A stretch of 64,000 bases of DNA from assembly GCA_012269545.1 (NCBI GenBank), contig JAAXKB010000037.1:74882-138881 (forward strand), written 5' to 3'. The notes below the pieces were generated by a model. It saw only the letters and a program-made list of their open reading frames with translations, searched no databases and was not told the DNA's origin. The stretch comes from Gammaproteobacteria bacterium (GTDB taxonomy: Bacteria; Pseudomonadota; Gammaproteobacteria; Pseudomonadales; Azotimanducaceae). Below are positions 19,132 through 27,222 of this stretch, one piece after another (the first letter of the stretch is position 1; each line of letters starts with the position of its first letter). The translations under genes and the position numbers were made by a program.

Positions 19132-19533
19132 AATGTCCTCCACAACGCTTTTGCCTGACCGCAACGCATACTGGTCGCTAGACCCAAAGCACGTTAAATG
19201 ACCGATGGATATTTATATAGCTGACCGCCGATCATTTCAACTTTTTCGCATGGGAAAATTTGGATCGCTGGCATCAGACGACCGCTATCCATGGCAGTAG
19301 AGGGACAGCAAGACCGGCAAATGAGACCAATACGCACATCTCACGCGCAAAAGGGCCCGGCCTCGGGATATGCGCGGGCATTTTTTTCGCGGGTCAGCAC
19401 TAAACAGACGAGCACTCGGCACCCGCTTGTTCATTCGGTTAATGGCGCCTACCATGGCGTCGACCTACGGATTCCAAGCCGAACAGACCCCCAACTTACG
19501 GCAGCAAGCTAACGGGATAAGGATTGCATCGCG
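19132..19533. other. Intergenic region between TetR and selenoprotein genes
   Basis: A 402-bp divergent intergenic region with no convincing gene. It contains an AT-rich core near 19207-19222, flanked by AAATGACCG and CCGATCATTT, which form an imperfect inverted repeat (about 19195-19238). That could be a TetR operator. Both divergent promoters should be here. A short open frame at 19291-19512 lacks codon character and homology. Confidence 0.4.
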
Positions 19534-20751
19534 ATGGTGAGATTGAGTGACCTACCGGATTACGAGCGCGATCATCTGCTGTCGAAAAATATGCCGCCCT
19601 TGGGCCCGCCTGTCTGGACAACGCCGACCAAACCACTGAACCAAATGCGGGTCGCTTTGATAACAACCGCTGGCCTGCATTATCGCGATGACCAGGCATT
19701 CGATTTTGCAGATGCCACCTTCAGACCATTGGATGGCGGCGAGAGCCCAGACAACCTGATCATGTCTCACAGTTCAGTGAATTTCGACAAAACCGGATTC
19801 ACGGAAGATGTGAACGTCGTTTTTCCCCTGACCCGCTTTCACGAACTCGTAAATCAAGGCACCGTCGGCAGCCTCGCCAAAGTACACTACAGCTTCATGG
19901 GCGCCGGATTGTTGCCACAGGCTTATGAGTCGGGAGCGTCCCAAGTAGCCGGCATGCTGAAACAGGACAAAGTCGACGCGGTATTCCTGACCCCGGTCTG
20001 ACCCAACTGCACGCGCGCTGTAAGCGCGCTCAGCTATTTTTTGGAACGTGACGGCCTGCTGACAACGGGTATCAGCTTGGTTCGAGAGAATACCGCTAGC
20101 ATGCAGCCGCCTCGTGCGCTGTGGGTTCCGTTCCCCTTGGGCCGCCCTCTGGGAAAAGCGGATGACGCCCCATTTCAGCAGAGCGTTATTCAGGCCGCAC
20201 TGAATTTACTCCACCGGCAGACAGGCCCGGTGCTGGAAGATTACCCCCACGATGCACCAGCAATTGACAACGAAACCCCAGCAACCTGCCCTGTATCCTT
20301 TGCAACAAAAACCTCAGAGCCCGCCTCTTGGAAAACCCGATTATCCCGAGAGATTGGGGAGCTTGCTCCTTGGTACGAACTGGGGCGACGGCGTCGCGGT
20401 GGGCGCAGTTTGGTCGGCATCGCCGATGCGTCTCCCCAGCAGAACATTCAGCTGCTGGGGGAACAATTGGACAACCAAGCCCTGCCAACCGATTTCGTTT
20501 GGTTGAAGCGCGCAGTCGAGGATATTAAGGCCTACTACTTTGAAGCCATGACCGCGCAACCCGGTGATTACGACCGCGAGACCATTCACAAGCAGTTTTG
20601 GCGAGATACCCAGTTCGGCGCCGCCGTATTATCCTTGTACCGCCAGCTGCAAAATTCCGACGATGACCGGCAGAAGATGATCGCCCGAATTCTCGCACCG
20701 CGAGAGGCTATTGGAGCCGCTACGGGGCCCCTCAAAGAGAAAAAAACATGA
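19534..20751 (+). CDS. GrdB-like selenoprotein (UGA at 19999-20001 read as Sec)
   Basis: Two open stretches (19534-19998 and 20002-20751) are in the same frame and separated only by TGA. Read through, they give one 405-residue protein with Sec156 in the context TPV-Sec-PNC, so Cys159 forms a UxxC redox pair. The protein matches the glycine/sarcosine/betaine reductase component B-like family: N-terminal VALITTAGLHYRDDQAF, DAVFLTPV before the site, then SLVRENTASMQPPRAL and VPFPLGRPLG after it. A perfect hairpin follows the UGA (20013-20029). Residues ~250-405 are a family-specific extension. No Grd complex genes are nearby, so classical glycine reductase is unlikely. The stop overlaps the next gene by 4 nt. 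The substrate is unknown. Confidence 0.85.
20013..20029 (+). promoter_or_regulatory. Bacterial SECIS-type hairpin
   Basis: GCGCGCT (20013-20019) pairs perfectly with AGCGCGC (20023-20029) around loop GTA. The stem starts 11 nt after the UGA and the loop begins 18 nt after it, which is the spacing of bacterial SECIS elements bound by SelB. The loop begins with GU, as in E. coli fdhF. The element lies inside the coding sequence, as required in bacteria. Confidence 0.75.
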
Positions 20752-21602
20752 TGGACATACAGCCACTGACAGAAACCTTTGCCGCCGACATCTGCGGTAT
20801 CGATGTGGGCCTGATATCTGATCAGGATTTTGATCAACTGTATGACGCTTGGCTCCAATATGGGGTTCTTAGGCTTCGCGACCAAAGGATTGAGGAGGAT
20901 AGCCTGCAGGCATTTAGCGCCAAATTCGGTCCGTTGGAAGAGGCTCCTTTCGGGCGTATGTCTGAGCGCGACAAAGCCAAGATTAAGAACCGCTACGTCA
21001 CCCAGCTATCCAATATATTAGTCGACGGCAAGCCCATTGGCGGCCTAGGCAACGCCGAAGCAACCTGGCATTCAGATATGACCTATGTCGACACGCCCCC
21101 GCCTGCGAGCATTCTGCTGGGTATCGAAATACCGGAAAGCGGCGGCGACACCTGTTTTGCCGATCAGTGCGCGGCCTATGATGCTCTGCCCCAGCCACTT
21201 CGCACCCGGATTACTGATCTAACGATCAAGCACAACGCCGCACATACAAGCATCGGCACGCTCAGACCCGGTTATGAGGCCTTTGACGATCCAAGGGAAG
21301 CACCCGGTGCAGTGCATCCTATCGTTCGACTCCACGATGAAACCGGACGCCCGGCTCTGTACCTCGGCAGACGCGAATGGGCATACGTGCCAGGCCTATC
21401 GCTGGATGACAGTGAGGCATTGTTGAATGAGCTGTGGGAGTACGCGGTGCTGCCCGGCCAAGTCTGGCGGCAAACTTGGCAACCCTTCGACCTGATCATT
21501 TGGGATAACCGCCGGGTACTCCATCGCAGAGACGATTTCGATCCGCAATCTCGTCGCCTAATGAAGCGCTGCCAAGTCCTGTCGAAAACGCCTGAGGATT
21601 AG
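20748..21602 (+). CDS. TauD/TfdA-family Fe(II)/2-oxoglutarate dioxygenase
   Basis: 284 residues. The iron ligands are His108 and Asp110 in WHSDMTY and His259 in VLHRRDDF; an Arg near 270-274 should bind 2-oxoglutarate. Conserved GGDTCFAD lies between them. Enzymes of this family hydroxylate small molecules such as taurine, 2,4-D or carnitine precursors. The start overlaps the stop of the selenoprotein gene in an ATGA arrangement, so the two are probably co-translated and act in one pathway. It converges with the VOC gene with a 4-nt overlap. Confidence 0.93.
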   Translation: MMDIQPLTETFAADICGIDVGLISDQDFDQLYDAWLQYGVLRLRDQRIEEDSLQAFSAKFGPLEEAPFGRMSERDKAKIKNRYVTQLSNILVDGKPIGGLGNAEATWHSDMTYVDTPPPASILLGIEIPESGGDTCFADQCAAYDALPQPLRTRITDLTIKHNAAHTSIGTLRPGYEAFDDPREAPGAVHPIVRLHDETGRPALYLGRREWAYVPGLSLDDSEALLNELWEYAVLPGQVWRQTWQPFDLIIWDNRRVLHRRDDFDPQSRRLMKRCQVLSKTPED

Positions 21603-22057
21603 TATTGTTCTACATCTTTGGCAAACAACATATCTATGCTCCGAAATGCTTTGAACTCCAAGTAATTGCTGCTCGGGTCTTGCAGAAAAAAAGTCGCTTG
21701 TTCGCCGGGTCGACCCGGGAAACGAACGTGATGCTCAATAACGAAGGTGACCCGTCGGCCTGTCAGCTCTGTCAGCAACAGCTCATACTCAGCCCACGGC
21801 AGGATGATGCCAAAATGAGACGCGGGAACCTCGTGATCTGAGACTTTGTTCGTCGCCACACTGGGATGATCAGCGGCATCGACCAAGTGCGTTACGAGTT
21901 GATGACCAAAAAAATCGAAATCGATCCACCGCGACGATTCTCGACCTGTGGCACAGCCTAGCTGCTGGGCGTAAAAGTCCCGCGCTAGGTCCAAGTCGGT
22001 CACTGGAATCGCGAGATGGAATCGAGGGCGTGATTGTGGTCTGGTATCTGTGTCCAA
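21599..22057 (-). CDS. VOC-superfamily (glyoxalase-like) protein
   Basis: About 152 residues of a vicinal-oxygen-chelate domain, beginning FHLAIPVTDLDLARDFYAQQLGC and ending QDPSSNYLEFKAFR. Candidate metal ligands are the His in FHLAIP, the His of SHFGIIL and the Glu in YLEFKAF. The start is uncertain: the TTG at 22057 puts translation just before the domain, whereas the only in-frame ATG (22180) adds 41 non-conserved residues and overlaps the divergent Tag-like gene by 40 nt. This VOC subgroup is common in proteobacteria, without an assigned reaction. Confidence 0.85.
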   Translation of the reverse strand: MDTDTRPQSRPRFHLAIPVTDLDLARDFYAQQLGCATGRESSRWIDFDFFGHQLVTHLVDAADHPSVATNKVSDHEVPASHFGIILPWAEYELLLTELTGRRVTFVIEHHVRFPGRPGEQATFFLQDPSSNYLEFKAFRSIDMLFAKDVEQY

Positions 22058-22140
22058 GGCTGGTACGTCCGTTGCTTGCTGAGCGCCCCATGCTACATAC
22101 TTCTGCGTCTCAATAGTTTGCCCTGGCAGATTGAAAAACC

Positions 22141-22809
22141 ATGCAGCACTTCGACGAAATTTATGCCCGAGCAGCGGCACGCAAAGGCGGCGAACCTGAG
22201 CTTGAAAACCTGTTGGCTACCGTCCGCGACAGAACTGACGTGAGTGCTCTCAGTGACGCCGATGTACTGGCCGAGATGACGGCATGCGTCTTTCGAGCCG
22301 GCTTTGTCTGGCGCGTCATCACGGCCAAATGGTCGGGATTTCAAGCTGCCTTCCACGATTTCGACGTCACCCGTTGCGCCATGCTCTCGGACGAAGAAAT
22401 TGAAGAACTCACCCACAACACCGATATCGTGCGCCATGGTACAAAAATCGCCAGCGTGCGTGCTAACGCCCTCTACATCTTGGACATCCGTGCCGAGCAC
22501 GGCTCTTTCGGTGCCTTTATGGCCGGCTGGCCGGATTCGGACTTCGTTGGCCTATGGTTACACCTGAAGAAATACGGCAGCCGCCTTGGCGGTCAAACCG
22601 GCCGCTACTGTCTGCGCTTCTTGGGCTATGACACCCCGATTTTGTCTCGGGACGTTGTTAGCGCATTGATCGGTGCTGGGGTTGTCGACAAAGAACCGAC
22701 CAGCAAACGCGACCTTTTAGCGATGCAAGAAGCGTTCAACACATGGCGAGAACAGAGCGGTCGCAGCGCCCGTGAACTTTCACGCCTGCTCGCCCTTTCT
22801 GTGGGTTGA
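22141..22809 (+). CDS. DNA-3-methyladenine glycosylase I (Tag)-like protein
   Basis: 222 residues. Residues ~35-180 align with the helix-hairpin-helix glycosylase fold of Tag: FRAGFVWRVITAKWSGFQAAFHDFDV and DIVRHGTKIASVRANA match the enzyme core. The N-terminal zinc-binding segment of Tag (CGW...NEWG) and the distal His/Cys ligands are absent, so this belongs to the zinc-less Tag-like branch. It may excise alkylated bases, but activity cannot be assumed. It is transcribed away from the VOC gene and sits between two dioxygenase genes. Confidence 0.8.
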   Translation: MQHFDEIYARAAARKGGEPELENLLATVRDRTDVSALSDADVLAEMTACVFRAGFVWRVITAKWSGFQAAFHDFDVTRCAMLSDEEIEELTHNTDIVRHGTKIASVRANALYILDIRAEHGSFGAFMAGWPDSDFVGLWLHLKKYGSRLGGQTGRYCLRFLGYDTPILSRDVVSALIGAGVVDKEPTSKRDLLAMQEAFNTWREQSGRSARELSRLLALSVG

Positions 22810-22890
22810 GCCATAGGCCGCCGCTGGATTAGATAGTCGGTGCGGAGCAGGCTATAGTGAAACAAGTAGGACCGAGGAGGAGGAAGCAGA

Positions 22891-23745
22891 ATGATCAATG
22901 TAGCACCCAGTGGGCAAGCCTGCGGAGCCGTTGTCACCGGCGTTGATTTTTCTCAACCCCAGAGCTCCGGTACCGTTCACGAAATTCGCAAAGCGTGGCT
23001 TGAACATCACGTGCTCGCCTTCCCAGACCAAGAGTTGAGCGATGAGGACTTGGTGCGGGTCACCGACTACTTTGGCCCGGTGGGCGATGACCCCTATTTC
23101 GTGCCAATCAATAAAAAAACACCCGTGGTCGCACTGACTCGCCGGGCTGATGAGCAAGCCCCGGTGTTTGCGGAAAATTGGCATACGGATTGGAGCTTCA
23201 AAAAACACCCGCCCATTGGCACCTGTTTATACAGCTTAGTCGTGCCTCCCGTTGGGGGGAATACGGGCTTTGCCAATCAGCAAATGGCCCTGGCGCAGAT
23301 GCCCGGCGAGCTGCGCCAGCGACTCGAAGATAAAGTTGCCCTGCATTCAGCAGCAGCAGCCTACGGTCCACAGGGAACGTATGGAGAAAAAGACCAGGGC
23401 AATGATCGCAGCATGAAGATTTTATTTTCCGAACAAGCCAACAAATCGGAACCGCACCCGATCATCGCCAAGCATCCGGAGTCTGGCAACGATACGCTAT
23501 TTGGCACTGTTGGTTACATCCATACCATCGTGGACATGAGCCAGGAGGACAGCCAGCAACTGATCCTTGATCTTTATGCCTGGCAAACCCGGGAGGAATT
23601 TCAGTACACCCATGTCTGGCAGCCGAACATGCTAGTGATGTGGGACAACCGATCTGTCTTGCACCGGGCCTACGGTGGCTATGACGGCTACGATCGAGAA
23701 CTGCACCGCCTAACCATTGCCGGCAGCGCCGCCCTCTCACTGTAG
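22891..23745 (+). CDS. TauD/TfdA-family Fe(II)/2-oxoglutarate dioxygenase (second)
   Basis: 284 residues. The iron site is His98 and Asp100 in NWHTDWSF with distal His258 in SVLHRAYGG; Arg273 in ELHRLTI is the probable 2-oxoglutarate ligand. GGNTGFANQ is the family's GG(D/N)T segment. A strong GAGGAGGAGG site lies 7 nt before the start, and TATAGT at about 22852 may be its -10. It is not close in sequence to the dioxygenase at 20748, so the two likely act on different substrates. The substrate is unknown. Confidence 0.92.
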   Translation: MINVAPSGQACGAVVTGVDFSQPQSSGTVHEIRKAWLEHHVLAFPDQELSDEDLVRVTDYFGPVGDDPYFVPINKKTPVVALTRRADEQAPVFAENWHTDWSFKKHPPIGTCLYSLVVPPVGGNTGFANQQMALAQMPGELRQRLEDKVALHSAAAAYGPQGTYGEKDQGNDRSMKILFSEQANKSEPHPIIAKHPESGNDTLFGTVGYIHTIVDMSQEDSQQLILDLYAWQTREEFQYTHVWQPNMLVMWDNRSVLHRAYGGYDGYDRELHRLTIAGSAALSL

Positions 23746-23866
23746 GAAATCGGGGCTGTCTTTAGACGCTGTCATTCCCCGCTGCCATCCCGTTGTCCGA
23801 GACGCAGATTTTTTCTAGGCTGCGTGCTTCTTGGAAACTCTCAACTCATCAATCAAGGAAAACCTC

Positions 23867-24748
23867 ATGAGCGAATTTGAAGATAAAGTTGTCGTCGTTA
23901 CTGGCGCTGGTGGCGGTTTGGGCAAGTCTCATGCTCTGGAATTTGCAAAACGGGGCGCCAAGGTTGTGGTCAACGACCTAGGAGGCAGCGGCGATGGCGT
24001 TGGCGCCAGCGATATGGCCGACTCGGTGGTCGATGAAATTCGACAAGCCGGTGGTGTCGCCATCGCCAACAAAGCCTCGGTTTCCAGCCGGGAAGGGGCA
24101 AAGTCCATTATTGACGACGCCGTCGCGGAATTCGGCACCGTAGACATTTTAATCAACAACGCGGGCATTCTCCGCGACAAGAGCTTCAAGAAAATGTCCC
24201 TCGACGATTGGGATCTTGTCATGAACGTTCATCTCAACGGCAGCGCCTACGTAACCCATGCGGCCTGGCCCATCATGTACGAGAAGAATTTTGGCCGCAT
24301 CGTATTGACCAGTTCAACGTCTGGCATATACGGCAACTTTGGACAGGCAAACTACGGCGCAGCAAAAATGGGCATGTTGGGACTGATCAACGTATTAGCT
24401 ATTGAGGGTGCATCGAAGAACATTCGCGTCAACGGCCTGGCTCCCAGTGCAGCCACGCGACTGATTGCCACCATTCCCGGCCGAGAAGACCTAGATCCGG
24501 AAAACCCCGATGCCGACGTGCACCCGAAACTCGTCACCCCGGCGGTGCTGCTGATGGCCGGCGAAAACGCACCGAATGGCAAGATTATTCAGGCTGGCGG
24601 CGGACGCTTCTCAACCTGCGCGGTATTCAATAATGCGGATCTTGAGCTCGGGATCGACGCTGAGTATGAGGATCTGCTGGAGCACAGCGAAGAACTGCTG
24701 GATATGAGTCATGCATTGGAGGGCTGGAATCGACAGCGCCGCAGTTAA
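23867..24748 (+). CDS. SDR-family dehydrogenase, peroxisomal multifunctional enzyme/3-hydroxyacyl-CoA type
   Basis: 293 residues from the ATG at 23867, which has AAGGA upstream; an ATG at 23831 is unlikely. The nucleotide-binding TGAGGGLG is at 12-19, NNAG at 97-100, and the catalytic Ser149/150, Tyr163 and Lys167 are in NYGAAK. The long VVVNDLGG loop and the C-terminal segment resemble the D-3-hydroxyacyl-CoA dehydrogenase domain of the multifunctional beta-oxidation enzymes. It lies opposite two acyl-CoA dehydrogenases and a thiolase, so a role in degrading an acyl-CoA or steroid side chain is reasonable inference. Confidence 0.9.
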   Translation: MSEFEDKVVVVTGAGGGLGKSHALEFAKRGAKVVVNDLGGSGDGVGASDMADSVVDEIRQAGGVAIANKASVSSREGAKSIIDDAVAEFGTVDILINNAGILRDKSFKKMSLDDWDLVMNVHLNGSAYVTHAAWPIMYEKNFGRIVLTSSTSGIYGNFGQANYGAAKMGMLGLINVLAIEGASKNIRVNGLAPSAATRLIATIPGREDLDPENPDADVHPKLVTPAVLLMAGENAPNGKIIQAGGGRFSTCAVFNNADLELGIDAEYEDLLEHSEELLDMSHALEGWNRQRRS

Positions 24749-24764
24749 CAAACCGCTATCCACA

Positions 24765-24804
24765 GGCACAAAAAAAAGCCGGGCTGACCCGGCTTTTTTG
24801 TGCC
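24765..24804. terminator. Bidirectional intrinsic terminator
   Basis: GCCGGG pairs with CCCGGC around CTGA, flanked by an A run on one side and a T run on the other; the outer GGCACA/TGTGCC also pair. It lies between the convergent SDR and acyl-CoA dehydrogenase genes and should terminate both. Confidence 0.92.
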
Positions 24805-24813
24805 ACCGAGGCG

Positions 24814-25932
24814 CTAGAAGCCCAATAGCGTCGCGTACCGATCTCGGTGGTGGGCTTGATTGCCAAAGGTGGTCTCAAGCACTCGGGCGCGTTTGAGGTA
24901 CAGGCCAGCATCAAATTCGTCCGTCATCCCGATACCGCCGTGAATCTGAATCAGTTGATTTGACATATCGAACAAAAATTCGCCGGTTTTCGCCTTGGAC
25001 AACGCGCTCATCGCCGCCTCATCGTCGGCCCCTTGATCAATAGCGATCACACCGGCTTCCGCGCAGGAACGCGCCATTTCTTGCGCTGAGTAGAGCTCGG
25101 CAGCACGGTGCCCTAGGGCTTGGAACGAGCCAATCACCTTACCAAACTGTTTGCGGGTCTTGAGGTAGTCCAGAGTCATCTCAAAGCTGTAACAGCCCAC
25201 GCCGAGCATCTCCATAGCTATGCCTGCGGCAGCTCTGTTCAGCACGGCTTCATACAGCTCGCCGGCTGGCATTGCGCCCAAGTAGGCCTCTGACGATACC
25301 GATACGCTGGACAACGTCACGCGAGCGTAGTCACGAGAATCTAAAGTGTGCATCGCTTGACGAGACAGCCCCTGAGCATCGGCTGGCACCAAAAACAACC
25401 CCACACTTCCTTCTTCGGTCCGGGCAGCGACGATCAATGCGGTTGCGCTCATCCCTTCTAGGACGAATGTCTTAGCACCATTGATGGTAAAACCATCGCC
25501 AGTGGCTTGAGCAGTGCTTTCTACGCGATCCCGCTGATGGCGTGACTGTTCGTCTACTGCCAGAGTGAGTATTTCGCTGCCGTCGACTATCTTCGGCAAC
25601 CAGTGCTGCTTTTGCGCATCGCTGCCACCCAGATTAATTGCCGTCGCGCCCACGTAGGCCGAAGCAAACAGCGGCGAGGCGCACAGCTGCCGACCGAGTT
25701 GCTCCAAAATGACGCCAAAGGTCAGGTAACCAAGCTCCGAGCCACCGTAGCTCTCTGGCACTAAAATGCCCGTCCAGCCCATGTCGACCATGGCAGACCA
25801 AGCTTGAGGGTCAAAGCCCCCATCGCTGTTGCTGTTGCGGAACTCGCGGAACTTCTGCACGGGCAAATGGGTCTCTACCCAAGAGCTGGCTTGATCCTTC
25901 AGTATGGACTGTTCTTCTGTTAACGCTGCCAT
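24814..25932 (-). CDS. Acyl-CoA dehydrogenase family protein
   Basis: 372 residues, a full FAD-dependent acyl-CoA dehydrogenase fold: N-terminal helical domain, beta barrel (GAKTFVLEG, VGLFLVPAD) and C-terminal helices (TRKQFGKVIGSFQALGHR, QIHGGIGMTDEFD). The base at the usual C-terminal Glu position is not obvious; IGMTDEFDAGLY carries a candidate Glu. It ends the thiolase-ACAD-ACAD gene group and starts 3 bp after the other acyl-CoA dehydrogenase. Paired ACADs of this kind often form heteromeric enzymes that act on bulky acyl-CoA, such as steroid side chains. Confidence 0.92.
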   Translation of the reverse strand: MAALTEEQSILKDQASSWVETHLPVQKFREFRNSNSDGGFDPQAWSAMVDMGWTGILVPESYGGSELGYLTFGVILEQLGRQLCASPLFASAYVGATAINLGGSDAQKQHWLPKIVDGSEILTLAVDEQSRHQRDRVESTAQATGDGFTINGAKTFVLEGMSATALIVAARTEEGSVGLFLVPADAQGLSRQAMHTLDSRDYARVTLSSVSVSSEAYLGAMPAGELYEAVLNRAAAGIAMEMLGVGCYSFEMTLDYLKTRKQFGKVIGSFQALGHRAAELYSAQEMARSCAEAGVIAIDQGADDEAAMSALSKAKTGEFLFDMSNQLIQIHGGIGMTDEFDAGLYLKRARVLETTFGNQAHHRDRYATLLGF

Positions 25933-25935
25933 TGC

Positions 25936-27147
25936 CTATCCTTTTTGGGTGGTTTCGGGCAAACCCAAAACATTCTTGGAGATAATGTTGTTTTGCACTT
26001 CGTAGGAGCCGCCGTAAATCGACATGGCCTTACCTGACAGCCATTCACGCACGATGCCTAGTTCGTCTTCAGCAAAATCATCACCCGACCAGCCAACGCC
26101 CTGACTGCCCATAATTTCCAATGCCAGTTCCGCCTTATTCTGGGCCACTCGGGTATTCGAGTTCTTTAAAATGGATGCGGCGGCGCTCACTTCCACCCGA
26201 CCCGCAGCTTCGTCAGTAATACGCTGGGCTGTCAGCTTGTGCGCGGCAGCGTCCATGTAATTTTTAACAACGCGCTGGCGCAGGTCACGATCTGCCAGCG
26301 CACCGGTCTCGTCCAAACCAACAAATCGCTGGGCTTTGACGTGCAGCGGCTCTGCATCGATCATGCTGACACCCCGCCCACCGGTTTGGCTTTGGCGTTC
26401 GTGCTGCAACAATCGTTTAACAACACTCCACCCGTCGTTGAGATTACCGAGTAAATCACCCTTCTCCGCACGTGCTTCCGTAAAGTACGTCTCGCAAAAA
26501 GGTGATGCGCCGGAGATTAAACGAATCGGGCGCGTCTCAACGCCATCTTGCTGCATCGGCAGCATCACGAAACTGATGCCGTCGCGTTTTCCTGCATCGG
26601 TGTCCGTGCGAACCAAGGCTCCGCACCATTGTGAAATGTGTGCGCCTGAGGTCCAAATCTTTTGGCCGTTTAATGCAAAGTAATCGCCTTTGTCCTCTGC
26701 CTTAGTCGACAGTGAAGCCAAATCAGAGCCGGCGTTTGGCTCAGACAGCCCCAAACACCAGCGGACTTCGCCGCTGGCAATGCCTTTCAGATGGCGCTCC
26801 TTTTGTTCATCAGTCCCATATTCCAACAGCGTTGGGCCCACCATGGTGACTCCCATGCCAGTCATATGAGGAATGGGGTTATAGGCTCCCGCCTCGAAAA
26901 TCTCTTCACCGATAATATCGGCTTCACGATCGCTCAGACCGCCACCACCAAACTCCACCGGCCAGGTCGGGGCCCCCCAACCTTTTTCCGCCAGACGTTG
27001 GCGCCAAGTTTCCATTCCGGCTTTAATTTCATCGCTGGCTCTCGCACCGCTCTCGCCACCCGCTATACCGGCCAGATCCACACCGGCCAAGCTGGCTGGA
27101 AAATTCTCTTTCACACAGCCGCGGACGTCGTTGCGAAATCCGTCCAA
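25936..27147 (-). CDS. Acyl-CoA dehydrogenase family protein with disrupted N-terminus
   Basis: 403 residues if translation begins at the TTG at 27147. The protein is a complete acyl-CoA dehydrogenase: WGAPTWPVEFGGGGL, LGLSEPNAGSDLASL, GQKIWTSGAHISQW and a C-terminal MGSQGVGWSGD with KAMSIYGGSYEVQNNII. The more natural start is an ATG at 27165-27163, with AAAGGA upstream. From there the fifth codon is TAA (27153-27151), and the frame then continues into this gene. Either translation begins at the poorly positioned TTG or this is a nonsense mutation or sequence error. It probably works with the ACAD encoded 3 bp downstream. Confidence 0.88.
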   Translation of the reverse strand: MDGFRNDVRGCVKENFPASLAGVDLAGIAGGESGARASDEIKAGMETWRQRLAEKGWGAPTWPVEFGGGGLSDREADIIGEEIFEAGAYNPIPHMTGMGVTMVGPTLLEYGTDEQKERHLKGIASGEVRWCLGLSEPNAGSDLASLSTKAEDKGDYFALNGQKIWTSGAHISQWCGALVRTDTDAGKRDGISFVMLPMQQDGVETRPIRLISGASPFCETYFTEARAEKGDLLGNLNDGWSVVKRLLQHERQSQTGGRGVSMIDAEPLHVKAQRFVGLDETGALADRDLRQRVVKNYMDAAAHKLTAQRITDEAAGRVEVSAAASILKNSNTRVAQNKAELALEIMGSQGVGWSGDDFAEDELGIVREWLSGKAMSIYGGSYEVQNNIISKNVLGLPETTQKG

Positions 27148-27222
27148 TTGTTATGCGTTGTCCATCTCTTCGATCCTTTCTCAACAAAAATTTCTATAGA
27201 AGATAAGCAAGATTTTAATAAA

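Noticed and set aside
19291..19512. 73-codon open frame between TetR and the selenoprotein
   Set aside because: No ribosome-binding site, no recognisable motif and low-complexity composition.
19999..20001. TGA as a normal stop giving a truncated pseudogene
   Set aside because: Homology, frame and a UxxC context continue directly after it, and a SECIS-type hairpin follows.
27151..27153. Reassignment of TAA to a sense codon
   Set aside because: Many genes here (for example dusA and lpxA) end in TAA at the expected family length, so general reassignment is excluded.
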